A stretch of 64,000 nt of DNA. Origin: Pseudomonas peli (lineage in GTDB: Bacteria > Pseudomonadota > Gammaproteobacteria > Pseudomonadales > Pseudomonadaceae). Location: the NCBI RefSeq assembly GCF_900099645.1, contig NZ_FMTL01000003.1:124001-188000 (forward strand), written 5' to 3'. Position numbers and translations under genes: made by a program. Below, in pieces: positions 49,355 to 57,600 of this stretch; position 1 is the stretch's first letter, and the number at the start of each line of letters is the position of its first letter. Under the pieces are notes generated by a model that searched no databases, was not told where the DNA came from, and worked only from the letters and a program-made list of their open reading frames with translations.

Positions 49355-49954
49355 TCAAGGCGAGGCCGGTTTCGCATTGCCGCCAGGCAACAACTCCGGC
49401 CTTTCCCTCTGCAGTTTGCTCTGCAGCATTTCCAATTGCTCCAACGCGGCGCGGGCTTCGTCGAGTTCGGTTTGGTTGCGTTCGCCGGACTGCGCGGCTT
49501 GTTCGATGCGTTCGCGGATGGTGGGGATCTGCTGCACGCCGCTGGCGTAGGCCATGATCTGGTCGCGGGTTTGCTGGTCTTCGAAGGCGCTGTACTGCGT
49601 CGGTTCGGCCAGCTGTGCGGCGGATGCGGGTTGGCGGGGTTTGAGTTGGCCCAGGGCTGGGCTGCGTGGGTCGCCTTGGTCGGCCATTAGCTGGATCAGC
49701 ATCTGTGCTTCCTGGGCATTCAGTTGTGGTTCGCTGGGCGGTTCTTCCACCGATTTTTCTGCAGGCGCTGGGATTGCTACAGGTTGCTGTGCCGGCAGGG
49801 CGGCGGGCATATCGGGCAAGCGGATGGGCGGGCTGATCGGCGCTGCAGCCTGTGCTGCAGCGGCAGGCGCGGTGTCGGCCTGGGGCGTGCGCACAACGAC
49901 GATGGCCACCGCCGTGATCACGCCGAGCAGGCCGATGCCGAGCCAGGCCTTCAT
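49355..49954 (-). CDS. anchored Ala/Pro-rich helical protein of the plcB operon
   Basis: A 199-residue protein with one N-terminal helix (about 3-21), then an Ala/Pro/Gln-rich stretch of about 65 residues, then a helical domain rich in Gln and Glu (about 90-190). The build, a membrane anchor with a flexible linker and helices, recalls lipase-specific foldases (Lif) but is shorter, and I see no Lif motif. It overlaps the parvulin stop by four bases (ATGA). Position suggests PA0028-like. Function unknown; assistance to phospholipase folding or export is inference. Confidence 0.75.
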   Translation of the reverse strand: MKAWLGIGLLGVITAVAIVVVRTPQADTAPAAAAQAAAPISPPIRLPDMPAALPAQQPVAIPAPAEKSVEEPPSEPQLNAQEAQMLIQLMADQGDPRSPALGQLKPRQPASAAQLAEPTQYSAFEDQQTRDQIMAYASGVQQIPTIRERIEQAAQSGERNQTELDEARAALEQLEMLQSKLQRERPELLPGGNAKPASP

Positions 49955-51201
49955 AGTCCTTCTACCTTGGCGTTGGCCAGCAGGGCGTCGACGCGAGCCT
50001 GGAAGGCTTGAGTCAGCTGCTCCTTGGCGACGGCCTGGTTGACCTCATAGCGCACGCTCGGATCACTAAGCGGCAGTTGCTTATCCTCACGGCTACGCAC
50101 CTGCACGATTTCGAAGGCGCCGTCGATTAGCATCGGTTGGGAAACGCTGTTCGCCTTCTGCAACAGGGCGGTCTTGCGCAGAAAATCCAGCTGCGCATCC
50201 TGCGGGCGAATCAGGCCGAGGTCGCCGGGTGGTGTGTTGTTCTTGGTATCCGCCAGTGAGTAACGGCGCACGGCTTCATCGAAGCTCAGATCCTGTTGCA
50301 GTTCGGCATATACCCGGTCGGCACTGGCTTGATCAGCCAGGCGGATATGGCTGGCTTGCACCTGGGCAACGTTGAGGTAGAGCTGCAGGTTGCGCTGGTA
50401 GTAGGCCTCGGCGTCCGCATCGCTGACTCGGCTGGCGCGTTCGCGCAGGCTGGCGGTTTCATGGTGGAAGTCGTTGTGCAGGCCAAGTTGATGCAGGTAC
50501 TTGTGGCGGACGAGTTTGTCGCGCACCAACTGGCGGATGCCGGCCTGTTCGTCCGCGCTGAAGCCTTTCTCTCCGAGCTGATACCAGAGGTAGTCACGCA
50601 GCGCCTGCTGACGCACCTGTTCGGCCAGGTACACCAGGTTGCCCTGCTGCAGCTCCACCCGGCCTTGTACGTTGTCGCCTTGATACAGCTCCAGCAGGTT
50701 CAGGCGTTGTTCGGCCTGACCGGGGAATTGCCAACTGATCAGTTGCACCTGTGCGGCGTCGGCTTGCTGTTGGGGACTCAGTTGCAGGCTATCGAGCACC
50801 ATGCCTTGGGTTGGCGCGGTTAGTACTTGGCGCAGGCGGGCGCTGCTCAGCGCCTGTGGCTGGCGCAGAAAGGGCCGTACATCGTGATCGAACTGGCGGC
50901 CGTAGACCTGCTCAATCAGGTTGGCGGCTTCGCGCTCGACCAGCGCATCCAGGTCACCGCTGTACTTGGTACTCAGCTCGGCTTCCACCTCGCGGGCCAG
51001 TAGGTGGTTTTCTGCCAGACCCGTGCGCAGCAGGCGCAGGTCGGTATTGAATTTGACCCGGGTCATGGCCTGCTCCAGCAGGCCGATGCTCTTGCCGGGC
51101 AGGCGTTCACCGTTGATGCGCATGTCCTGGCTGCCCAGGGCTGACAGGCAGATGCCGGTCAGCCCCAGTACCAGCAAACTGCGCTGGATGATCGCGCGCA
51201 C
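49951..51201 (-). CDS. periplasmic parvulin-type peptidylprolyl isomerase
   Basis: A 416-residue SurA-like protein. GTG at 51201 begins it, one base beyond the full-length phospholipase stop; a GTG frame extends 36 bases further out but into the phospholipase. The signal is LLVLGLTGICLSALG; the N-terminal domain is helical and the parvulin domain is at about 265-370 (ASHIRLADQASADRVYAEL, YSLADTKNNTPPGDLGLIRP). Its place in the operon suggests a foldase for the phospholipase. Confidence 0.85.
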   Translation of the reverse strand: MRAIIQRSLLVLGLTGICLSALGSQDMRINGERLPGKSIGLLEQAMTRVKFNTDLRLLRTGLAENHLLAREVEAELSTKYSGDLDALVEREAANLIEQVYGRQFDHDVRPFLRQPQALSSARLRQVLTAPTQGMVLDSLQLSPQQQADAAQVQLISWQFPGQAEQRLNLLELYQGDNVQGRVELQQGNLVYLAEQVRQQALRDYLWYQLGEKGFSADEQAGIRQLVRDKLVRHKYLHQLGLHNDFHHETASLRERASRVSDADAEAYYQRNLQLYLNVAQVQASHIRLADQASADRVYAELQQDLSFDEAVRRYSLADTKNNTPPGDLGLIRPQDAQLDFLRKTALLQKANSVSQPMLIDGAFEIVQVRSREDKQLPLSDPSVRYEVNQAVAKEQLTQAFQARVDALLANAKVEGL

Positions 51202-51202
51202 C

Positions 51203-51343
51203 TTACAGGCCACCCTGGCCGTAGAAGGTGTTGGCACCCTTGGTCAGCACGCTGACGGTGAGGGCGATGGACTCCGGAATCAACTCCTTGGCCACTCGCA
51301 GGCGCGTAGCGTAGCTGGTGTCATACAGCGGCTCGGGACGCTG
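51203..51343 (-). other. displaced C-terminal tail of plcB after the amber codon
   Basis: The frame of the phospholipase continues for 46 codons after the TAG at 51346-51344 and ends at a TAA. The text QRPEPLYDTS... AKELIPESIALTVSVL... NTFYGQGGL looks like ordinary protein with a helix. The tail ends one base before the parvulin start, restoring the tight spacing expected of an operon. P. aeruginosa PlcB, near 328 residues as I recall, agrees with 329 codons including the amber. Confidence 0.75.
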
Positions 51344-52192
51344 CTAGGCAACCTGCGCGGTCTGGGTCAGCAGATCGCGGATCGGCTTTTGCGGATCGTA
51401 ACTGCCGACGCGGTTGGCCACTGCCGCCATATTGTTCAGGCCCTCGCTGAAGTAGTGATCATCCACCCAGCCTTCCCAGCCGGAGTGGCCATTGCCCGAC
51501 GTAACCCAGGCATGGTGCGGCTGCGCGACATCGCCGGTGGTGTGCAGCGAGTAACCGATGGTTTGCAGCGAGGGCGCGTTCTTGAACTGATCGAACCAGT
51601 ATTTGGCCAGATTATCGATGGGCTGGAAGGCTGCCGTTTGGAAGTCACCGTAGTGCGTCTGCCAGTTGGAGGAAGTGCCCTGACGGTAATGCGCTTCGGT
51701 GGTGTCGAAGTCGCTTTTCTTCAGCTCGCGGTTGTACAGGTAAACCATGGCGTACCAGTCAACGTCGCCGCTCCAGCTGCCATCTACCTTGCGGTAGCGG
51801 TAGTCGTAGCCACCGTGGTCGTTGCCGTGGGCGTCACCCTGGCGGGCCATGTTGATAAAGTGCCAGTACGACGTGTAGTTGACCAGCGAAGCGGCGGCAC
51901 CATAAACCGGCGCGTGCTCATAGCCGACCCACCAGCCGCCCAGGCGGGTGTCCTGGAAATCGTCAACGTCATAGGCCGCCTGGCCGAGGATTTCCCCCGC
52001 ACGGGCTTCGCTGCCGGCTGCGCCGACGTAGAACTGGTAGGCGCGTTTCATCTCGGGCGTGGCATGGGCCGAGTTGAGGAAGGCCAGGGCGTCCTTGACG
52101 ATGTTTTTGTGCGTAGGTTGCGACCAGGCGCTGGCGTGACTGGCACTAAAAGCCAGGCCTAGACCAACGACCAGGGAGGTGAGGGTTTTCAT
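51344..52192 (-). CDS. plcB: zinc-dependent phospholipase C (PlcB-like), cut short by an amber codon
   Basis: Phospholipid hydrolase of the zinc PLC / P1 nuclease fold. The 282-residue precursor starts at MKTLTSLVVG; cleavage at ASA leaves Trp as residue 1, the mature N-terminal zinc ligand in this family. HTTGDVAQPHHA and HSGWEGWVDD reproduce the B. cereus enzyme pattern with His118, Asp122, His128, His142 and Glu146. The catalytic centre is thus complete. TAG at 51346-51344 stops it 46 codons early, where CAG was likely (TAG differs by one base). In P. aeruginosa PlcB aids movement towards phosphatidylethanolamine. It may be impaired or read through. Confidence 0.85.
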   Translation of the reverse strand: MKTLTSLVVGLGLAFSASHASAWSQPTHKNIVKDALAFLNSAHATPEMKRAYQFYVGAAGSEARAGEILGQAAYDVDDFQDTRLGGWWVGYEHAPVYGAAASLVNYTSYWHFINMARQGDAHGNDHGGYDYRYRKVDGSWSGDVDWYAMVYLYNRELKKSDFDTTEAHYRQGTSSNWQTHYGDFQTAAFQPIDNLAKYWFDQFKNAPSLQTIGYSLHTTGDVAQPHHAWVTSGNGHSGWEGWVDDHYFSEGLNNMAAVANRVGSYDPQKPIRDLLTQTAQVA

Positions 52193-52345
52193 AGGGAAGG
52201 CGCTCTTTTGTTGTTGGAGTTGAGCAGTATTAGCGGTCATTGATGGCAGAACTGTTGCAATGCCGCACTCCAACTTAAAGCCTATGCGTCGGGTTGCCTC
52301 AACCCAACTAAGGTTTGGTGGTATAGACCAATTTTCTTGTGCGTC

Positions 52346-53992
52346 TTAATCCGCACCGTTGTCTTCCTGATGCAAGGCCCCTGTCTCGCTGCTTTCCAGC
52401 ACCACATAGGCGCTGGCGCAGAACAGTGAGTTGAGGCGCTTCATGTCGGCGATCAGCTCCATGTGCAGGGCGCTGGTTTCGATGCTTTGCACCACCTGAT
52501 GGTGCAGGCGGCTGACATGGGCGTGTGCTAGGCGGCGTTCCTGAGCGCGGAAGCGGCGTTTTTCGCGCAGCAGCTGGCGCGCGCTTTCTTTGTCGGCAGA
52601 GAGAAACACCGAGAGGCCTAGGCGCAGGTTGGCCAGCAGCTGGGCGTGCAGGGCGGTGAGTTCTTCCAGGCCGCTGTCCGAGAAGGAATGGCGCTGCGCA
52701 GTTTTCTGATCCTGCACTTTGCCGAGCATGCGTTCGATGATGTCGCCGGCCTGCTCCAGGTTAACAGCCAGCTCGATGATCTCCGCCCAGCGCCGGCTGT
52801 CGTGCTCACTCAGCACCTCGCGTGGCACCTGCGCCAGGTAGAGTTTGACCGCGCTATAGAGCGCATCGACATCGTCATCCAGGCGGCGCAGCTCTTTGCC
52901 CAAAGCGGTTTGCCCGCCGCGCAAAACTTCCAGCAGGTGGTTGAGCATGGTTTCGATCAGGTCGCCGATGCGCAGGGTTTCGCGCACCGCATTGGCCAGC
53001 GCCAGGCTGGGAGTGGCCAGCGCGGTGGGGTCGAGATGGCGCGGGCGGGCGACGCCGTTTTCGTCCGGGCGATCCGGCAGCAGCCAATTACAGAAGCGTG
53101 CCATTAGCCCGACTGTGGGCAGCATCAGCAGGCAGCGTAGGCTGTTGTAGAGCAGGTGAAAGCCGATCACCAGCTCCTCGGGGCGCCAGTTCAGGCTGTC
53201 TAGCCAGTTGGCCAGCGGATCGAGAAACGGCATCACCAGCAGCAGGCCGATCAGTTTGTACAGCAGGCTGCCCAGGGCCACGCGTCGCCCGGCTGGGGTT
53301 TGCAGGCTGCTCGTGAGAAAGGCCAGCACGCCGCTGCCGATATTGGCGCCAATCACCAGGCCGATGGCCACCGGCAGGCTAATCAAACCGGCGCCAGTCA
53401 GGGTTGCTGTGAGCAGCACGGCTGCCAGGCTGGAATAGGAAGTCAGCGCAAACAGCGCGCCGACCAGCGCATCCAACAGCAGGTCGCCAGTCAGCGAGGC
53501 AAACAGCACGCGGATGCCCTGCTCCTGGGTGATTGGCGTGGCAGCGGCGACGATCAACTCGAGTGCCAGCAGCATCAGCCCCAGGCCGATGGCCACGCGG
53601 CCAAGCTGGCCGGCGCGGGTCTGTTTGCGCGAGAGAAAGAACACCACGCCGAGAAAGATCAGCAGCGGGCTCAGCCAGCTCAGGTCGAGGGTCAGTACCC
53701 GCGCCATCAGCGCCGTGCCGATATCCGCACCGAGCATGATTGCCAGCGCGGGAGTCAGCGCCATCAGTCCCTGAGCGACAAACGAAGTGACCAGCAGCGC
53801 GGTGGCATTGCTGCTCTGCACCAGCGCGGTCACGCCGATGCCGGCAGCAAAGGCCAGCGGCCGCTTGCTGACGTTATGGCTAAGCACCTTGCGCAGGTGC
53901 GAGCCATACACCCGCAGGATGCCGGTACGGACGATATGGGTGCCCCAGATCAGCAAGGCGACGGCAGACAGAAGATTCAGCAGGGTGAGCAT
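52346..53992 (-). CDS. Na/Pi cotransporter family protein
   Basis: A 548-residue membrane protein of the NptA / type II Na-phosphate cotransporter family. Two inverted repeats carry the QSS-type motifs, ALVQSSNATALL (about residues 57-68) and TSYSSLAAVLLTATLTG. About eight helices are followed by a C-terminal helical PhoU-like domain (about 340-530). AGGGAGC precedes the ATG. The substrate could be phosphate or another anion. It stands alone between the phospholipase operon and a repeat element. Confidence 0.88.
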   Translation of the reverse strand: MLTLLNLLSAVALLIWGTHIVRTGILRVYGSHLRKVLSHNVSKRPLAFAAGIGVTALVQSSNATALLVTSFVAQGLMALTPALAIMLGADIGTALMARVLTLDLSWLSPLLIFLGVVFFLSRKQTRAGQLGRVAIGLGLMLLALELIVAAATPITQEQGIRVLFASLTGDLLLDALVGALFALTSYSSLAAVLLTATLTGAGLISLPVAIGLVIGANIGSGVLAFLTSSLQTPAGRRVALGSLLYKLIGLLLVMPFLDPLANWLDSLNWRPEELVIGFHLLYNSLRCLLMLPTVGLMARFCNWLLPDRPDENGVARPRHLDPTALATPSLALANAVRETLRIGDLIETMLNHLLEVLRGGQTALGKELRRLDDDVDALYSAVKLYLAQVPREVLSEHDSRRWAEIIELAVNLEQAGDIIERMLGKVQDQKTAQRHSFSDSGLEELTALHAQLLANLRLGLSVFLSADKESARQLLREKRRFRAQERRLAHAHVSRLHHQVVQSIETSALHMELIADMKRLNSLFCASAYVVLESSETGALHQEDNGAD

Positions 53993-54158
53993 GGTGCTGC
54001 TCCCTGGCGCGTCAGCCCGGTTGCAGCGTGACGCGTGGTTTTTACTTGTTATGAAGGCTAAAGCCCTATGTTTAGCTTTAGCTGGGGTTGGCGCTGCGCG
54101 CCAGCGAGCGACACAGGCTGTCGCGTAATCCCGTCAAGCTGCGTGAGCTGATAACCTT

Positions 54159-54299
54159 AGAACCTGTTTACGATCTAGCGAGCTAGAGCCGGGCAAGGCA
54201 AAAACGGCCGAGGAAGCGGAGTTTACGAGCTGTAAATGAGCATCCGAGGCTGTTTTTAACGCCGCCAGGCCGACGCGCAGCAGGTCGTGAGCAGGTTCT
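54159..54299. repeat. MITE-like element B (141 bases)
   Basis: Imperfect terminal inverted repeats of 17 bases at 54159-54175 and 54283-54299 match at 14 positions. Its internal blocks match element A (40168-40422) exactly in four stretches of 11-16 bases, in opposite orientation. It fills nearly half of the 338-base gap before recC; the rest holds only a short dyad around 54057-54080 and no gene. Confidence 0.75.
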
Positions 54300-54330
54300 T
54301 GCCCGCTACTGAACGGAAGCGCCCCCTCTG

Positions 54331-57300
54331 ATGCTCACGCTTTATCACGCCCCTGACCTGGAAACCCTTGGCGAGCTGGCCACCGCCCTGCTCGCCACGC
54401 CGATGCGTGAGCCCTTTGCGCCGGCGCTGGTGGTGGTGCCGAGTCAGGGCATGGGGCGCTGGCTGACCCTGGAGCTGGCGCGCAAGCAGGGCATTGCCAT
54501 GCAGCTGGAGGTGCAGCTGCCGGCCAAGTTCGTCTGGGACCTCTCGCGCCTGTGCCTGGGGCAACTGCCGGAGCAGTCGGCATTCAGTCCCAGCAGCCTG
54601 AGCTGGCGCTTGTATGACTGGCTGTGCGAGCCGGCCCAGCTGGCTGAAGCACCGCGTCTGGCGCATTACCTGGACGGTGGCGATGAGCGCCGCAGGCTGT
54701 CATTGGCCGTGAAGATCGCTGACGTATTCGACCAATACCTGCTGTATCGCGACGACTGGCTGGCCGCCTGGGAGCGCAACGACTTGCTCGATCTCGGCCC
54801 GGATGAAGCCTGGCAGGCGCTGCTCTGGCGCGAGCTGACCAAAGACGGCCATCCACACCGCGCGCGGTTGCTGGAAGAGCTGCTCACCCGCTTGTATGAC
54901 GCCACGCCCATCGCCGGGCTGCCCGAGCGCGTGCTGGTGTTCGGCATCAGTTCGCTGCCGCCGCACCATATGCGGGTATTGGAAGGCCTGGCGCGGCATA
55001 CCCAGGTGATTGTTTTCGCCCTCAACCCGTGCCGCGAAGCCTGGGGCGAGATTCGCGATATTCGTGAGTTGGCCAGGCAGTCTGAGCTCAGTCCGGACGA
55101 TTGGTATCTGGATGTCGGCCATCCGCTGCTGGCCAGCCTGGGCAAGCAGGGTCGCGATTTCTTCGACAGCCTGTTTAGCCTGGCCTCCAGCGAGGGCAGT
55201 CAGGAAATCGGCCTGTATTCCGAGGATGCTGACCTGCACGACGCCAGCCTGTTACAGGCGCTGCAGAACGACATCCTGCGCCTGCGTACACGCCAAGCCG
55301 ATGAGCGCCTGTTGCTGCGCGAAGACGACCGCTCGCTGGAGCTGCACGTCGCCCACTCGCCGCTGCGCGAAGTGGAAATCCTGCATGACCAACTGCTTGC
55401 CCGCTTTGCCGCCGACCCCGCGCTGACGCCCGATCAGGTGGTGGTGCTGACCCCGGATATCGAGCGGTATGCGCCCTATATCGAAGCGGTGTTCGCCCCG
55501 CGCGAGGGTGTGCCTCGCGTGCCGTTCAGCCTGGCTGACCGCAGCCTGCGCGCAGAAATTCCGCTGATCGAAGCCTTTCTCAACCTGCTGGCGCTGCCGG
55601 ACAGCCGCTTTGCTGCCGAGGAAATCCTCGCCTGGCTGGAACAGCCGTCTATTGCCCGCCGCGCAGGTATCGAAGCCGAAGATTTACCGCTGCTGCGCGA
55701 CTGGCTGCGCGACGCGGGCGTGCGCTGGGGCCGTGATGAAACGCACCGCGAGCAACTGGGCCTGCCTGCCGACGCAGCCTTTACCTGGCGACAAGGGCTG
55801 GACCGCCTGCTGCTGGGCTTTGCCGCGCCGCCGCAGCTGGCCGGTCTGGCTGCACCGTTGCTGGGTGACAGTTGGCCGCTGGATGCGCTGGAAGGTGGCC
55901 GCGCACAACTGCTCGGGCGCTTGGCCGGTTTTGTCGAGCGTTTGGCCGCGCTGGCGCAGAGCCTGCAACGGCCGCGCGCCCTGGGCGAATGGGCCGAATC
56001 CCTGCAAGGACTGATCGATCAGCTGTTTGATGAGCGTGAGGCCGGCGAGACCTTGTTGCTGCTGTCCAAGGCCAGCGCGGCGCTCAAGGAACAGGGCGAC
56101 GCCTCGGGGTTCGAGCGGCCGATTGAGCTGGCGCTGATCCGCCAGCAACTGACCGCCGCCTTGGAGCAGGGCAGCGCCGCCTCGGGCTTTCTCACGGGTG
56201 CGGTGACCTTCTGCACCATGGTGCCGATGCGCAGCCTGCCGTTCCGACTGGTCTGCCTGCTTGGCCTGGATGACGGCGCCTTGCCGCGCCGCACCCCGGC
56301 AGCGGGCTTTGACCTGATCAGCCAGAAACCCCGCCGTGGCGACCGCGCACGCCGTCTGGACGACCGTTACCTGCTGCTGGAAACCCTGCTCTCGGCCCGT
56401 GGCGGCCTATACCTGAGCTACGTCGGCCGCGACCCGCGCAGCAACGCCGAGCTGCCGCCTTCGGTTTTGGTCAGCGAATTGCTGGATGTGGTCGACCTCA
56501 CGGCGGTAGATGGCAACGGCCCGGCCAGCGCAAGGGTTACTCACCACCATCCATTGCAACCCTTCGCGCCGGGTAACTTCGCCGGCAACCGCCATGCCGG
56601 CTTTGCCGCGCCCTGGTTCCACGCTGCGCAGCGTTTGAGTCAGGCGGTGCAAGCCCCCGCACCCTTTGCCAGTCCGTTGGATAAGCCGGATGAAGATTTG
56701 CCGGGCGGCGTTCCGCTCTCTATCGAACCCAGCCAGCTGATTCACTGTTTCAAACACCCGGCGCGCTACCTGCTGGAACAACGCCTTGGCCTGCGACTGG
56801 CGCAGAGCGAGGAAACCCTGGCCGGCGACGAGCCCTTTAGCGTCGAGTGGACCAGTCAGCATGGCCTGCGGCAGCTGGCGTTGCAGGCTATCGAGAACGG
56901 TTGGAGTGAACGCCAGGAGCGCGCCGTAGCTGCGGCGTCCGGCTGGCTGCCAGTGGGCGAACTGGGCCAGGCGCACTGGGGGCAGATTCGCGGGCCAATC
57001 CGCGCCTTTGCGCCAACCCTGTTTGACGAGCGCCCGGATGACGCGCCGCAACCGCTGTTGGTCGATATCGAGCTGGCGGGTGTGCGCATCCACGGCTGGC
57101 TGGATGGCGTGACCAGTGGGGGGTTGTTTGATTACCGCCTGCGTGATCTCGGCGCCTGGGAGCTGGCGCCGTTCTGGTTGCGTCACCTGCTGCTCAACTG
57201 CGCTGCCACCCCCGAAATCAGCCGCGACAGCCGCCTGCTCTCACCGAAAAGCGAATGGCGTCTGGGCGCGTTGGCGAATGCCAGTGAGCTGCTCTTACCC

Positions 57301-57600
57301 TGGCTGGAGGCGTACAAAAGCGCGCTGTGCGAGCCGCTGCCACTGTTTGCCAAATGCAGCCACGGTTTTGCCCGCAAATGGCGCAACCCCGGGCGCAAGG
57401 AACCGATTGACGCTGCCCGCAGCGAAGCGCGGTTGATGTGGCAAGGCAACGACCATATGACCGGCGAAGGCCAAGACCCCTGGAATGCCCTGGCCTTTCG
57501 CGACCGCGAGGCATTGGACGAACGCTTCGAGGCGCTGGCCGAACAACTCTACGGCCCGGCGTTGGATGCCCTGCAGGGTAGTGACGAGGACGAAGCATGA
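54331..57600 (+). CDS. recC: exodeoxyribonuclease V gamma subunit (RecC)
   Basis: Scaffold and Chi-recognition subunit of RecBCD, 1089 residues. VVPSQGMGRWLTLELA near residue 40, typical of the dead helicase fold, and SSLPPHHMRVLEGLARHT and GLDDGALPRR identify it. The C-terminal half is the degenerate nuclease-like domain. The ribosome site is weak. Length is close to E. coli RecC (1122). The stop overlaps recB by four bases (ATGA), giving the order recC-recB-recD as in P. aeruginosa PA4285-PA4283. Confidence 0.95.
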   Translation: MLTLYHAPDLETLGELATALLATPMREPFAPALVVVPSQGMGRWLTLELARKQGIAMQLEVQLPAKFVWDLSRLCLGQLPEQSAFSPSSLSWRLYDWLCEPAQLAEAPRLAHYLDGGDERRRLSLAVKIADVFDQYLLYRDDWLAAWERNDLLDLGPDEAWQALLWRELTKDGHPHRARLLEELLTRLYDATPIAGLPERVLVFGISSLPPHHMRVLEGLARHTQVIVFALNPCREAWGEIRDIRELARQSELSPDDWYLDVGHPLLASLGKQGRDFFDSLFSLASSEGSQEIGLYSEDADLHDASLLQALQNDILRLRTRQADERLLLREDDRSLELHVAHSPLREVEILHDQLLARFAADPALTPDQVVVLTPDIERYAPYIEAVFAPREGVPRVPFSLADRSLRAEIPLIEAFLNLLALPDSRFAAEEILAWLEQPSIARRAGIEAEDLPLLRDWLRDAGVRWGRDETHREQLGLPADAAFTWRQGLDRLLLGFAAPPQLAGLAAPLLGDSWPLDALEGGRAQLLGRLAGFVERLAALAQSLQRPRALGEWAESLQGLIDQLFDEREAGETLLLLSKASAALKEQGDASGFERPIELALIRQQLTAALEQGSAASGFLTGAVTFCTMVPMRSLPFRLVCLLGLDDGALPRRTPAAGFDLISQKPRRGDRARRLDDRYLLLETLLSARGGLYLSYVGRDPRSNAELPPSVLVSELLDVVDLTAVDGNGPASARVTHHHPLQPFAPGNFAGNRHAGFAAPWFHAAQRLSQAVQAPAPFASPLDKPDEDLPGGVPLSIEPSQLIHCFKHPARYLLEQRLGLRLAQSEETLAGDEPFSVEWTSQHGLRQLALQAIENGWSERQERAVAAASGWLPVGELGQAHWGQIRGPIRAFAPTLFDERPDDAPQPLLVDIELAGVRIHGWLDGVTSGGLFDYRLRDLGAWELAPFWLRHLLLNCAATPEISRDSRLLSPKSEWRLGALANASELLLPWLEAYKSALCEPLPLFAKCSHGFARKWRNPGRKEPIDAARSEARLMWQGNDHMTGEGQDPWNALAFRDREALDERFEALAEQLYGPALDALQGSDEDEA

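Noticed and set aside
51344..51346. Selenocysteine- or pyrrolysine-type recoding at the plcB stop
   Set aside because: The codon is TAG, not TGA, and I see no pyrrolysine genes or insertion structure in the window; a point mutation or sequencing error is simpler.
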